Shown here: piece by piece, positions 23,631 through 36,800 of the stretch | Numbering within the stretch: the stretch's first letter is position 1 | How the letters are laid out: every line of letters starts with the position of its first letter | Assembly: GCA_013400975.1 (NCBI GenBank) | Contig: WBMZ01003460.1 | Coordinates: 27,144 to 91,143, forward strand | Direction of reading: 5' to 3' | DNA length: 64,000 nucleotides | Source of the DNA: Atrichornis clamosus | Taxonomy: Eukaryota > Chordata > Aves > Passeriformes > Menuridae | Position numbers and translations under genes: made by a program | The notes under the pieces: generated by a model | Databases searched by the model: none | Seen by the model: the letters and a program-made list of their open reading frames with translations, nothing else | What the model was told of the DNA's origin: nothing

Positions 23631-26105
23631 GAAGAATTATAAAATGCCAGCCCTCATGTGCACCTTGGGATAGCTGGTTTATAGACACAAATCTGTTTCT
23701 TCTCCACAGAATCACATTGCTCCACTTTTCCTACATAGCAGCCCATTCACAAAATGAGCCAATTTTAGGAAAGATGCAATTTCTGGAATAAAAAGGAGAT
23801 CACTGACTGTCATAAGTATCTTTTTCAATTAAAGACTCATGGATTAAATATGCATTTTGCTGTAGGATTTGGAATGGCATCATTTCACCATCCAGCCTCA
23901 GCAGGAGGGAGGGTAGTTGTATTTTAAATATCTCCCCTATCTGAAAGGAAACAAAGTTATCTTTCTATTTTGGTTCCTTTATTAGATTTTAAGTATGGGA
24001 TAAATATTCAAAGGGATCTTTGGCTTTTATTTTTCTATGAAGTGGCTGTTAAGTCATTAGTATGTGAATAATTAATTCAATTAAGCGTAATAAGAAAAAA
24101 GCTTTAAGTCACAGGAATCCTTTCCATTAAGAGCCCTATTATCCAAAATTATTACATTGCAATGAAGTGAAAAAAATTCTGAGTTTTATAGCCTAACAGA
24201 CAGACTGTGGCATTTAGTCTATATTAGTAAGAAAAACTCCATCAGCTACAGAACCGTGTAATAGTTGAAGTTGCTCCAAGGGTATTGCATATTCCAAAAA
24301 CATAGGTCATCAAACATTTAATCTTAAATTAAAATTTAATAATTTGTATAATTTAGAATGACAGCAATCTATCATTTTGCTTCTGTAATGTTTTTGATCA
24401 AATCATTTGAGCTGATAGTTGGTGATCCTGGGAAGGGAAATAAGTTTTCCCATCAGAAGGACATAGATACAATCTCAGAATGGTCTGATCAAGACTCAGC
24501 TAATGGGGTAGATGCTTTATGTGTGTATGCGCACACATGCTTAAATACGTTACATGTATTTGATATATAAATATAGCATATTTGTATATATACATAAATT
24601 CTACTTGCACTTTCTTTTTTGCTAAAATTGGTAAAATCTGCGATGGATGTCAGACGTAGGGGCAGGGGCCTCACGTGTGTAGGAAAAATAAAAGTTATTA
24701 CACTGCTTGTAGAGCTAATAATACCTCTTGTGGGTCACACATAATCACTTTCTAGTTGTTCTTGTGATTGCACAGATGGAGCTTTTCTTTTACCCTTTTA
24801 ATGTAAGACATTGTAGACTACTGTTTATTAAATTAAAGAATCTGTTTTATTTGAAGGTGCAGGTACTTGGACTTGCTTTTCATTCTAGTTAAATCTCTAG
24901 TTTGGGTGATTTTTTTTTCCCCCAAAAAAATTTCCTTTATGTTTTAATGCACTTTGTGGAAAGATAATTTCTGATTTGTTCACTCACTGCTTTATCCTAC
25001 TTTGTTATTGAACTTTACAGAATGGTAAAATGGTTTCTGAGAAATAATAATTGCCTAAACTTCTAAAGAGTAAGGAGGTTATATATATATATTTCTTTTT
25101 TTCATATTTCCTGAGTCTTATTTCTATTTTTTTATTTCTCTGAAAATTGAAATTTCTTATGGTCTTTAATATGCAAAATAATTGAGGAGACCTTTTCTTG
25201 GAACAGTATTCAGTCCTGCTTAGAAGGAGAGAAAATAGGGTAAGCTATAAGAAATTCTGGGCATTCCAGTTAAGTTATCCAGATTCAAGATGTGTGTAAG
25301 CCTCTGCAGAAGAGCACTTTACAGCTCTGCTTATCACTGATCTTTAGGCTGTAATGCAGCTACTTCTTGCTGCTCAGTGACTAGTTTTTTTCCTCCCCTA
25401 AATCACTTGTGTAAGAACATAATAATTTTTTTCTGCTGTTATTTTTTCTTTCTGAGTAGTCATTCCTAGAACATTCCCTGCTTCTGCTAGTCTAGAACCA
25501 TCTCAGAAGAAGAGAAGAGAAGACGTTTGGAAAACCCTTTTTAAAATTTACATGGATGTGCCATCTGTACGAGCAGATGGCAAGAATGTCTCAGGGCCAG
25601 GAGGAGACTGTGAGATCGAATCACAAGGAAAGAACTACGTGAGGCATGTTCCTCGTGTCAGAACAAAAGGGACCTCAGCAATCACCTCGCTGACGTGACC
25701 TGCAGAAATTGCTGTTTCAGTAGCAGAAGGTGTTTCAAGGAGGTGTAATCAATACAGTCAAGATCCCCAGGACTTGTATTCTGTGAACTTGATCTTTTCT
25801 GGCAGTTGTTCAGAAACAAGCAAATCTTCAGGTGCCTAAGTTATTCTCATGTATGAACAGTAAATCCACATCCAGCATTTCACAAGGAGGGTTTGACAGA
25901 GTGCCTTATCCTCCTTGGCTTCTGAACTGAGAAGTCATTGTTTTCTTCATCTTCAAATGATACTCTGTGTCATTTTTGAGAAGACTTAAAAAAATATTGC
26001 AATAAGTGCAGAATATCAAATATACATAGCATCCTTCAGCAGATTACAATTTCTTTTTTACGGTGGCTACTGCTGACAGTGAATCTAAGTTCACAATTGC
26101 TGTGA

Positions 26106-27100
26106 AAATAGAATCATGGAATTGTTTAGGTGGGAAACCTTTAAGATCAAGTCTAGCTGATAACCCAGCACTGCCCAGTCCACAACTAATCTGTATCCCA
26201 CATCTGCACAGCTTTGAAATCCTTCCAGGGATGATGACCCCACCTCTTTCCTGGGCAGCCTGTTACAATGCTTAGTAGCCCTTACAGTGAAAAAATTTTT
26301 CCTAATATCCAATCTGGACCTCTCCTGGTTCAACCTGAGGCTGTTCACTCTTGTCCTTTTCCTTGTTACTTGGCAGAAGAGAGTGACCCTCACCTGGCTA
26401 CAGCCTCCAGTCAGGGAGCTGCAGGGAGTGGGATGGTCTCCCCTGGACTTCCTTTCCTCCAGGATGAGCCCCCACGTCTCCCTCAGCAGCTCCACACAAG
26501 ACACGCGCTCCAGACCCTTTCCCCGTGTCCATTCTCTGGACTCACTCCAGCACCTCAATGCCTTCCTTGCAGTGAGGTGCCCTGAACTGAGTGCAATGTT
26601 TGTACATAACCGTGTTCTGACATCCCGCAATTGGCCTCGGCCCATCGATGCAGCCTGTCCAGTTCCCTCTGCAGAGCCTTCCTGCCCGCCAGCAGATCAG
26701 CCCTCCTGCCCAACTTGGTGTCATCCTGAGCTTACTGAGTGCGCTCCATCCCCAGATCATGGATAAAGGTGTTACACAGGACTGGCCCCAGTACTGAGGC
26801 CTGGGGACACCCCTGGGTGGGTGGTCTCTAACAGACCCCCACTGTGATTCCTGCCTTGCTGGCCTTCCCCCGATCCTTCCCCCTAAACCCTCAACCCTAC
26901 AGTCAGCTTTGCAAGCCCTAGGCAACCCAAACCCTCCCTAACATCCCCACTGCCCCTCCTTCCTTGTCTGTCCCTTCTGAGGAGTTTATAGCCACCCACT
27001 GCAGTCCTGCAATCATCCCACTGTCATTTCACAATGGCAACTATATCATTGTTTTCCTGCTGCACAGTGGCTTCCTGCTCCTCCTGTGTGTTGCCCAAAA
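26106..27100 (-). mobile_element. CR1 LINE, internally deleted (endonuclease piece joined to RT piece plus 3' UTR)
   Basis: On the minus strand the right end (about 27100 to 26815) translates, with errors, as the CR1 ORF2 endonuclease N-terminal region. It includes a GYKLLRRDRQGRRG-like motif and a later GVC*RPPTQ motif with an in-frame stop. Directly after this comes a reverse transcriptase motif resembling GVPQGSVLGPVL, then residues like FIHDLG, DDTKLG and ELDRLHRWA. Next is the CR1 3' UTR ('ggatattaggaaaaa', 'ggctgcccaggaaagaggt') and a degenerate ATTCTAT terminus near 26106. The missing middle of ORF2 implies an internal deletion with a junction near 26806-26815. All frames are broken. 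Long open frames on both strands between 26063 and 26925 are explained by this element. Confidence 0.9.
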
Positions 27101-30100
27101 TATACTTACAGCTTATAGGTATGTTTTCATTAACTGACAGGGATCTGTCTCAGGACTACTTTTTAAAACTCTGACATTTTAGAATATTTGCTCCAAAAAT
27201 TTATCTTGAAAAGTGAAAGGCATATGAAAGCATATGACCTTTTTATGTGAAAAAATCTCCTTTTCCCAAAGCCCTTTGCAGGATCGTAAAGCCATGGAGG
27301 ATTATAAAGCTAACATTTGTTTCCACTTAGAAAATGTAGTGATAGACCTTAACAATCACTGCAAGACTAGGATATTTTTACTGTAGAAGGTGTTGCATGA
27401 CAGCTTTTTTCCTCTTTAAAGTGATAATGGAAAATTTATTCAGTATATATTGAAAAATATTTTGGTGCATTCTCTTCAGTGTCAGAATGGAGAAAAACAA
27501 GGGGTATGCAGCTCTTGGGGGAAACACTTTCAGATCTGAGTTTCATCTGCATTGATTGATACCGGTCCAGTAGGGCTAGGACCAAGTGGTCCAGCATTAT
27601 TTGGCAGGCTTCTCTCTTAGGGACCATAACTTTTCCAACCCTCTTCAGTGTGTTATTTTTTTCAATCTCAAACCTGTCCCCATTTGGAGATATCTGGGTA
27701 AACATCAGAAACATTGGAGCTAAAAGGAAAAAGTTCTTTATAGCAATGTTGATATCTGTCCCCTCTTTTTGTCATTTGCTATTGTGACTTTCTTTGTTGT
27801 GCAAGTTTTTATGGCAGTTGTAGACTGGTAAAAATGCTAGCAAAAATTACCTATCAAGAATAGATCTTTCTGTAGTTTGGGCAGTTTTTTAACTTAAAAA
27901 CAAGATGTGCACTTTAGAATAATAGTTACGTACCTTAACAAGGCAATATAAGTGATACTGTAAAATGTGGAATACTTCAGCTTATGTGGGAAAGCAAGAA
28001 AACATTAACTTACTGTGGTCATAAAGCTTGTCACAATCTACCTCAGATTTTGTTACCAAACTATTACAGATTTCAGGCAATGAAAACTACTTGGAAAGAA
28101 TTTAGAAATCCCTTGAACTTGGACGACTACAGGATGTTTGTATGTGGTCAGCTGAGGAGGTAAATTATTGTTAGACCTTGCTGATAAGCTCTGTCTTTTC
28201 AGGGAGATATCATCATCTGTGTTTTCACCTTATCATTCCCTCTCCAGAAGATGGCCCGTATCTTCTGCATTCTGTTCTCTTTGTTAAAAGCAGAGATGAC
28301 CATCAGTGCACAGGATGGAAAACAAGACAGAGGCGAGGAGGCAAATACTGAATATTCATCCTTCTCTCCCATTTTTCATAGCACACAACAGGAGCTTGTT
28401 TCATAGTTCCATCCCAGACTGCATTTTATTCTTGGCAAACAACTGAGAGTAAAGCAGTGTGGATCTTTAAACATCAGTCTGGGGGCTGCTTCTACAAGGG
28501 GGTCTCCAAAGCACATACAATTGGAATATATAAATATTACGTTATGGTTATCCCGAAATGCCTTTGAATGTTGTTTCAGAGTGTTAGTGTTGCTGGAGAA
28601 ATGGCACGTACGACAGAGAGGAGATGACTTTTGCTGCTGTTGGATTTTTAAAGAGGTGGTAGAGTAGCCATAAGAAAGATATGCCATTAGTCATTTCCAT
28701 GTTACTTTGCTATGCCTTCCAGAAATACATTCAAGAGCTGCAATATTTATCTGAAAAAGAATTTTCTAAGGACACTGCTGTGTGTTAAAGGAACATCCAC
28801 CCCTTCTCCCAACAAAACAGAATGGTTTATTTCCTTTTGAAGGAAGAGATACTGAAGATATAGTCAAGATTAACTACTTTTTAATACCCTTCTATCTTCA
28901 TCTCCTGATGCAAGGTGTTTTTATGTTATAGAGAAGTCAAAGTATAATTTCAAGTAAATTTTTCACACATTATTAAAACAGAAGGATATGGATAAAATGT
29001 TGAATTCTGGTGTTCAGGAAGGTGTTTTTAATTTGCAGTTATATATTATATTTAATAATACAAGTAAAAAAAATGTAGCCTGGCTTTGAAGGGTCCTGAA
29101 GTAACTTCCAGATGCATATAATACAGGATTCAGTCATGATGCTTTAAAAATATTTAGTTAGTTTAAAAAACCCCAAAGAACTGAAAAATCTCAGGAGGCA
29201 AGTTACAATTTCAGAAGAGAAGAAAAGCCAGTTTGAGAGTATAAAGATCTCTGTACACAAGGATTAGGAGGAAACCTTTCACCTGAGGAGGTGGTTCTGA
29301 TGGTTACCCACTGATGCTGCAGGTGTGGTCCCACTCATGTAAATCAACAGCAGCTGCAGTCTGGTATTTAAGTCAGGCCTCCTATAATTATTTCTTTTCT
29401 GCTTCTCCTTTGATTTAACTGGATGGACCCAAAGATTATATCATTGCACTCTTTCTTTTGTTATAATTGAACACTTAACACTATTTCCAAAACCATCTAA
29501 AAAGGTTATGTGTAGAGTTATCTCAGAATCTGATACCGTGGTGTTATGGTAAGTGTTTTGGTGGTTTCTTGGGTTTTGGATTCGTTTTGTTTGTTTTGTT
29601 TTATTTTGGTTTTTTTTCCTGTGCTGATATTTTGTTTCCATGAGTACTGGAGGTATTTTTCATGTATTGAAGGAGATAGACTCCCATGCCAGCTGTCTTA
29701 CCTGGTCACATCTTCTCTGCTTCACCTCATTTAATTTTCGCTAAGGCTCACCTTTCCATTTTAGTTCAATATGGCATTAATTTCAGTACAATCTATATCC
29801 GTGATTTACAGGATTGCTTGGAAAATTGGCTGCATCCTGGTTATAGAAGCAGTGGAAAGGCTGAACAAGTGCACTGAGGTTGTTAGCAGTGGGAACAGTA
29901 CCCCACAGAATGGAAGACAAGTGAAAGGGCATGGAGAGTAGTATTTGTTTAATGTCAAGAATGAAAGTTAATATTAAATGTTGCCTCTGCTGTTCATTAT
30001 AGGTATCACAGAACCTTTTTAGTAATTTGTTCAGAGGAAGGTGTTGATATTAGATCAGTGTAGGCAATTAGAAAATACATGACTATTAGATGCCAAGCTT

Positions 30101-30513
30101 GAAATATATAACTTCAGCTAGGCAAAGATAATTATCTCTTAACCATATGAAAGAAAAAAGGTATTAATAAAGCAGGTTTTTTCCTAGATAACTTTTTAAA
30201 ATTAAGTTCCATTTGTCAATGCAATATGTAGCAACAACAGATTCTAGTTTTGCTTTGTGAAGAATTGGATCTGTAGATTGTGTTTTGTCTTATGCCAGAT
30301 GTGTTTTTGATGGCCAAGCTGATAAACCTGGAGAGGTTGCTGTGCCTGAGCAAATGTCTCTGAATATCACTGCTATGATTCTGAATCTCCCACCCCTGCG
30401 AAATAGGGGGGGAATGTGGCAAATTTAATATTGTGCCCCTGGCACAACCCCCAGAGTATTTATAGAAATAAGGGATCCTTATACTTTGAGACTTTTAAAA
30501 TTCTATTTTATTG

Positions 30514-30748
30514 AGAGAAATTAGCAGGATATTAGAGTTCATTTGCACTCATTAGTTTTGACAGGGATGAACAAATGACAAGTTTTATTTCTTGCAGTTA
30601 TTTATTGTTCAGCACCTCTTATCAGCCCTGNAGAGAAATTAGCAGGATATTAGAGTTCATTTGCACTCATTAGTTTTGACAGGGATGAACAAATGACAAG
30701 TTTTATTTCTTGCAGTTATTTATTGTTCAGCACCTCTTATCAGCCCTG
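30514..30748. repeat. 117-bp exact direct duplication flanking a single N (probable assembly artefact)
   Basis: Bases 30514-30630 are repeated without mismatch at 30632-30748, with one N at 30631 between them. An identical duplication abutting a gap symbol is what results when two contig ends that really overlap are placed side by side without merging. The unique sequence continues normally on both sides. No transposon features are present. Confidence 0.9.
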
Positions 30749-30773
30749 GAAAATAGGATGTTCGAAGTGCTTT

Positions 30774-30800
30774 CTGAAAGACACTGACAGTGTCTTTCAG
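30774..30800. repeat. Inverted repeat, 13-bp arms with 1-nt centre
   Basis: CTGAAAGACACTG (30774-30786) and CAGTGTCTTTCAG (30788-30800) are perfect reverse complements separated by a single A. It lies 26 bp right of the duplicated assembly join. There is no terminator-like T run and no evidence of expression. Confidence 0.9.
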
Positions 30801-33800
30801 GCCTAGTGTGACAATCTATTGTCTTCCATTCTGAAAGTGTGATATCAGTTAAGAGAACAGGGTGGCAGCTCTGCATCAGGGGATTTATCTACTGAAAAAG
30901 TTTTAGTGAAGATGTTTTGTGCCCAGGAACATGGGAGAGTTTCCATTTAGGTAAACAAGCACCTCTCAGTGTTGGCACAAAGGGTCAGTGTTAGCAAAAA
31001 CCTTCCCCTTCCCTATTTGAGCAAAACTTTTGTGTTATTGCCAATATTGAGTAGTAATGAAAATACCTCCCCCTCCCCACCCCCCAGCTTTTAATTGATC
31101 AAATATATTCTTAGCACTTACCAAGTTTTTCTCCTTCCTTATGATTGCTTTGAAAATGCAATTCCCTTCTGGCTTTGCTTAGTTTTACCATTCTGCCTCA
31201 TCACTGTGCTCATCCAGGCTTTCCTCTTCAGCAATTTTCTAATGTAAAGTCTGTACAGTCTCTGAAACTTTTGGAAAGCCAGTGTGTTTTTGTGGTCAGT
31301 TGTTCGTTGCATTACAGACCTTTATTATCCTGAGTCATTGTTTTTCTCTAAAAATTGGCATGTGTTCTGCTTTTTTCTCCTTATTGTAGGAGTGGGGGGA
31401 AGGAGGAGGGTTGCCTTAGATTAATAGCACTGGATTGTCAGTTTATTTGATGTCATGCTTCTGCTTACCAACTACTCCTTCAAAACGCATCATTTTCATC
31501 CAGATCCAGTGGGACCAATTTTAGAGTATTGTTTTGGAGCCATTGTGACAGCTTCAGTAAATGGTGAATTTTAATTTGTTTGTCTAATGAAGATGAGGAT
31601 CTTGGCTAATGACTACATAGTCATAAGTGATGATGCTTTTCCTCCTACTCCCTCGTTGCTTAGAGCATAAATTAATTGTGCAGATGGTAGTGGCTTAGCT
31701 ATGTGATAGTTCCCTTTCCATCTCCTCCTCTTGTGACATTTACACCGTGCAAAGAGGGTGTATTGCCATCTCGTTATTTATGAGGGTTTGTGATTCACCA
31801 CCTGCCTTTTAAATCCAATACTATGATCACATCTTGTTGCTAAGAGGCAGAATTTGGTGGTGCACTTTCTTTTAAGCACACCTGTGGCAAGCTTTGCCTG
31901 AAACCTTCAAGCAAATCACAGCCAGGAGCACTGGATTTTCATCCTCGTTCCCACTGACAACATGTGAATCTTGCACTACTGGGTTTGTGTGGGTACTAGA
32001 AGTCATTCCGTATGTGTTCAAAAGATTCACAACCTTTTCAGTCTGTAAGCTAGCCAAAACTTAAACCAGGATTTACAGGTGTTGAAGTCTCACTGCAAAC
32101 TTTTTTTTTTAATTTGCTAGAATTCGAGTGCAATTTGTATGTGAGAAGTGGAAAGTAAATACTTTTACTGCTTTCTTTATTCTTTTGCTTTTCTTTCCTA
32201 CTCATACATTTATTCCTTCTTATGGTTTGCAAGAAATAACAGGAGTAATTTAGGCACAACTAATTAAGACAGTTCCTTAAAATTTTGTTTCTTCTGTTAT
32301 TTTATCTGTCTGTCATGGCCATTCTACTCCCCAGGTTTTCTATTTTTACTTCTTTCACAGAATAGGCTGACATTTCTGTGTTCAAACATTTTCTGGGTTT
32401 GTTCTTCAGAGAAATCACAGATTTTATGTACTTTACTCATAATTTAAAGGCTTGTTTACTTTTAAGTATCACTGCACATACAGATAAAGGATACTTTTTA
32501 AAAGCTACTTTGCAAATTGAGAGGACCCTTCTTTTCTTGTCAATGTGGGTTCTACCTCTGGTGTCTCCTTAATCTTGTTTCTGGCCATAGAGGGATGAAT
32601 ACCTCTCTACGTGACGCTGCTTGCAAGGGGAGGGAGTTGGTGAGCCTTTGGGTAGCAGAGGAGTGATGCTGAGAGAGAGAGGAACTTTGAGGGCTGTGGC
32701 TGGCACGTGTCAAGGTTCCTGAGATGTAAACAGTCAGAAATGTGAATGGAGAAGTGGCCTAAAGAGAAGTAGGAAGGACTTGAAGGGAACTTGGTTTTCC
32801 ACCATAGTCGTGCAGACTTGACCCAGAGCATGGGAACTGTTACCTAACACAGAAAATGCAAAGGTTTTGCATGATATGTAGTTTGCCCTCTGAGGTGCTG
32901 GTGTACTGAATTTAGGAGTGTCTTTGCTGTTCCAAGAGGGAAGTTTTCAATACCTTTTTAAGGCATTGCAGTCATGTTTAAATCAGTTGATAGAAGGAGA
33001 CTGAGTAAATGGAAAGCTGAGACAGATGCACTGCACCACAAACATACTTACGTGCTTTAAGCATCAAAAACTTGAGGTTGTTACTGTTGAAAATCCTGAA
33101 AAGTGGAGCGATTTTGAGCAAGCTGGTTATCACCTCAGTGTCTGTGTCTCTATGAAATGTGGATTGCTATATAAGCAGACTCCTGTCTAAATTCCAAAGA
33201 ATGTCTTCTGTAGTGCAGTACTGATGTTCATGTGATGAATCTTCTCTTTTGTCAGCTTGGAGGCACATGAGGGGAAAAACATTTAAATAAGAGTTCTTAA
33301 ACTGCTGACATTGCTAAATTTCTGGCCTATGGTTAGAAATGGGATTTACCACCTATGAGAGAGATTTTGCAGAGTCACTAGCTCTAGCATTAGGTTAAAT
33401 GAACATATGTAACGCATGACAGTAGTGATGAATTCTGGTCAGTACTTGAAATATCTGAAAGTAAATTTGTATCCAAAATACTGAAATGTTGTGACAATTA
33501 AAAACCCCAAATAAACCAAACAAAAACCTAGCAGACGGATATTTCTCCTAACGCAGCATTTAACCAGGGCATGTACTGAGAAATGAGAAGAATGCTGGAC
33601 TGGCTTATACAGAATTATCTTACCCATTCAAGACACGGCAGAGATAATTTTCATGTGTCATTCCATATTTCTCTCCAGGGAAACCTGCTTGGCTATAAAA
33701 GTGTGGCTGTTCTGTTACACACTGTCCTCTCCTTCTGACCTCATATTTCAGGCAGTGCTGACTCGAAGTCCCCCAACCTTGCTAAGATTCTGCTGTTGAG

Positions 33801-36800
33801 TAGTTTTTTTTAAAAAGCTCTTCCAGCATATTTCCCACTTTGCCTCGTGGAGGGAGGGGTGGTTTTGTTATTGTGCTGCTGTTATCCTTGCACATTAAAA
33901 ATATTAAAAGGTCTTCTTGCCAGGTGGTCAATGGCAGCTCTCCTGACCTTTTGCCGCGGTAAGTGAGAGCAGTGTTGAAATGTGCCCACGGTTCTGTGAC
34001 TCCCTCTGTGGCTGGATGGCCACTGCTCACATGCCTGGGCTCAGGCAGGGGTGAGGATGTGCAGGAGAGCGCACGGCAGCCACCAAACTCGCTGCTGCGC
34101 CTGGGGGGTGGCTCTGTGCTGAACCTGCTGCGCCAGTGCTGCCTTTGCCTTGCTGGTTTATGCCAGTGTTTGCAGTCACCTCAGAGCACCTGTGCATTTA
34201 ATCAAGTAAATGCTTCCCAAGGCTCTGAATTTGATTTACTGAGTTGCAGCATGTGTTGTCCTATTGTTTATGCATAAAAGACTTTTAAGTAAAGCATAGT
34301 AAGGAGTAATTTTAGAGATTGGTTGGGGGAAAAAAAAAAAAGGGAACAAAGAGAGGCACTTTGTACAGCCAAATGATCACTTCAAAATTTCCCTGAATTG
34401 AAGGAATGGGTCCAGGTCAGGTCTGACATATCTGAGATAAACATTTAATTTCTCATCAGGTGTCTGTCTGTTGTGATGGGTAAGGCTGACATTTTCCAAC
34501 TGACTCTTCATTTCTCTAATATGTGGACTAATCTTGTTTCTTGGAGAAAAGAAGGTTCACGCGTAGAAAAGGTAACATGCAAAGCAGTGGGGGACATGTT
34601 TTCTATGTTAAAATATGAAGGCTCACAATACAAAGAAGTCCTTCATATATAGCCTACATATTGATTCAACTTTCACTGCAGAGTGAAGCATTAAAATGCA
34701 GTTCTGGCTGCACAAAATGTTAGAAGTGATCCCCACTGTCTGCATAAGTCTATGGAATGCAGAGACCTGATTAAACTGATTAGAATCCGTTGAATCCAGA
34801 CTCTCTTTGAGACTCAGGTCATACACTCTCTGCTAATGGGATTGTGTGCAGTGTCATCCCAGGCTCTTTGCCAGGGCAGAGTCACGTACCTTCCAAATCT
34901 AATGGCTTTATTGATCATAAATGCAAATAACTTTGAGTACAGAAACTGATGGATCTAGCATTAGAATGGAAGAGAAGGGACCTTGGTAAGATTACTGAAG
35001 CTCTTCTTAAGGGAATACAGATTTAATTTATTAAAAAACATATTTAATAGGAAAATACGTTAATTAAGAGGAACCTCCTTTTTTTTTGTTTGGTTTTTGC
35101 AGTGCAAGGATTAGTGTTCTGGCCACAGAGATCTACTTACTGAGAATTTTCAAAGGTTTTATTTCATAAATAGGAAAGGACCAACTAAATATTCCCTATC
35201 CAGTTTTTCTACTTAGATTTCCAACATTTAGTGTGTTATTTAGGTCATCAAGCTTTCAATTCTTCTTGCCAGTATGATGCAGCTGATATGTCAGAAGTCC
35301 TTGGGCTGGTTTTCTAGTTTCTCTTTGGAACAAAGTTATGAGTGTTCTGAAATGAAGATGAAGAAGAGAAAGGTCGTGACTGAATATCCCAACTTTGGCA
35401 CAGGGGGAGATGTAGCCCTTGGGAAATGGATTTCAGAAGGATAACTGGAGTTAACTTAGATGCCTGTTAATTTTAATCATTAGGTTTGACTCATTGTTGA
35501 TTCTCTCACACATTCAATAAACTCTTAGCTAAAGCTGAGTTGAATTGATGTAGGTACTGACTTGGAAATATTCAAGGAGAACATAGCTCCCCATTTTCAA
35601 AATAATATTCCTGCTGCTTTAATAATATATTAAAGCAATAAGTGCATTTGGTGTCCAAAATGGATCAGGTGTGAAATGGGCAATATAAGCCTAAAAAATA
35701 GATGAGAAGAGCATTGAAGCCACACATGACATCTGGAATGTGATCGGAGGTGATTCTAAGTCATTTGTTGTTTCATTGTCGAAGTAGGAAAGAATTCTAC
35801 TGAGTTAGGTATATAAGGAGACCTTTCTGTCAGGGGAGAAAAAAGAGAGGATGTAGGATCAGAAAGAGCTGCAAAATGGGTTTTCTCCACAGATCTTCAC
35901 TTGCAGATTAGCCTGAGCAGGAAAAATAACAATGTTTAAGAATAAAATGTGCAGAATGAGCTTGTTCATGTTTTGCCCAAGTCAGATCTATCCTAAAGCA
36001 TTTATATGAATAAGAAGGATATTTTCTCCCCAACTCCCCATTACAGCATTTTATATATAAAATCATCTGTAGGTGTCTTTTTTGTCTTTTTTTTTTTTTT
36101 CTCTCTCTTCAGGAGCCTTACCTAAAGTCATTTGATGTTAATAGAAATTTGTCATTTGAAACCTATTTGCTGTGAATTAAGCCTAAAAATATCTCCTAAA
36201 TCTTTATTCATTTCCTCAATTAAATACTGTTCACATGGGAATAGTTGTTCAGATGGGGTTTGTAAGTACAATGCAAACAGGTGATTTGTTCAAGGCAGCT
36301 TAAACAGCCTCAGATCTGGCTGATAATTGGGCAGGAGAAGCCCCACTGTCACTGTAGACACACAGGGCTCAAGTGGAGGGTGAAGATCTGTAGCTTTATA
36401 TCCTCAGGGGTTAATTCTTAGTGTGCACATGCAGGATGATTTACACACATGTCTTTTTCTTCTGTGCTTTATAGACAGTACTTTAATACAAACCATGGAA
36501 TAAATTACAGCCACTTTTAAGAATTCTGGTAGTCATTTTAAGTGAGTGATTTCTCTTCTATAAATTAAAAATATTGTTCTGGAATAGCCACTATCTGTAT
36601 TTCTGTTGTCCATCCTTGTCAGATGTGGCATCTTATTTACTCAGTACAGGATTTGGTGTCCTGCTTGTTGTACATGCACATCTGCTTGGGTAACTTGTAA
36701 GATTAAATATGAGTACTGAGCCTTTATTTGATAAATAATATATATTGCAAAAAATATTAATTAGGAGTCTATTTTACAGAATAAATGATGTGATATCCTT

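Noticed and set aside
26063..26925. Several long open frames on both strands
   Set aside because: They lie inside the internally deleted CR1 and are explained by it.
31066..31088. C-rich run considered as a G-quadruplex on the minus strand
   Set aside because: Only three runs of at least three C are present with suitable spacing; a canonical quadruplex needs four.
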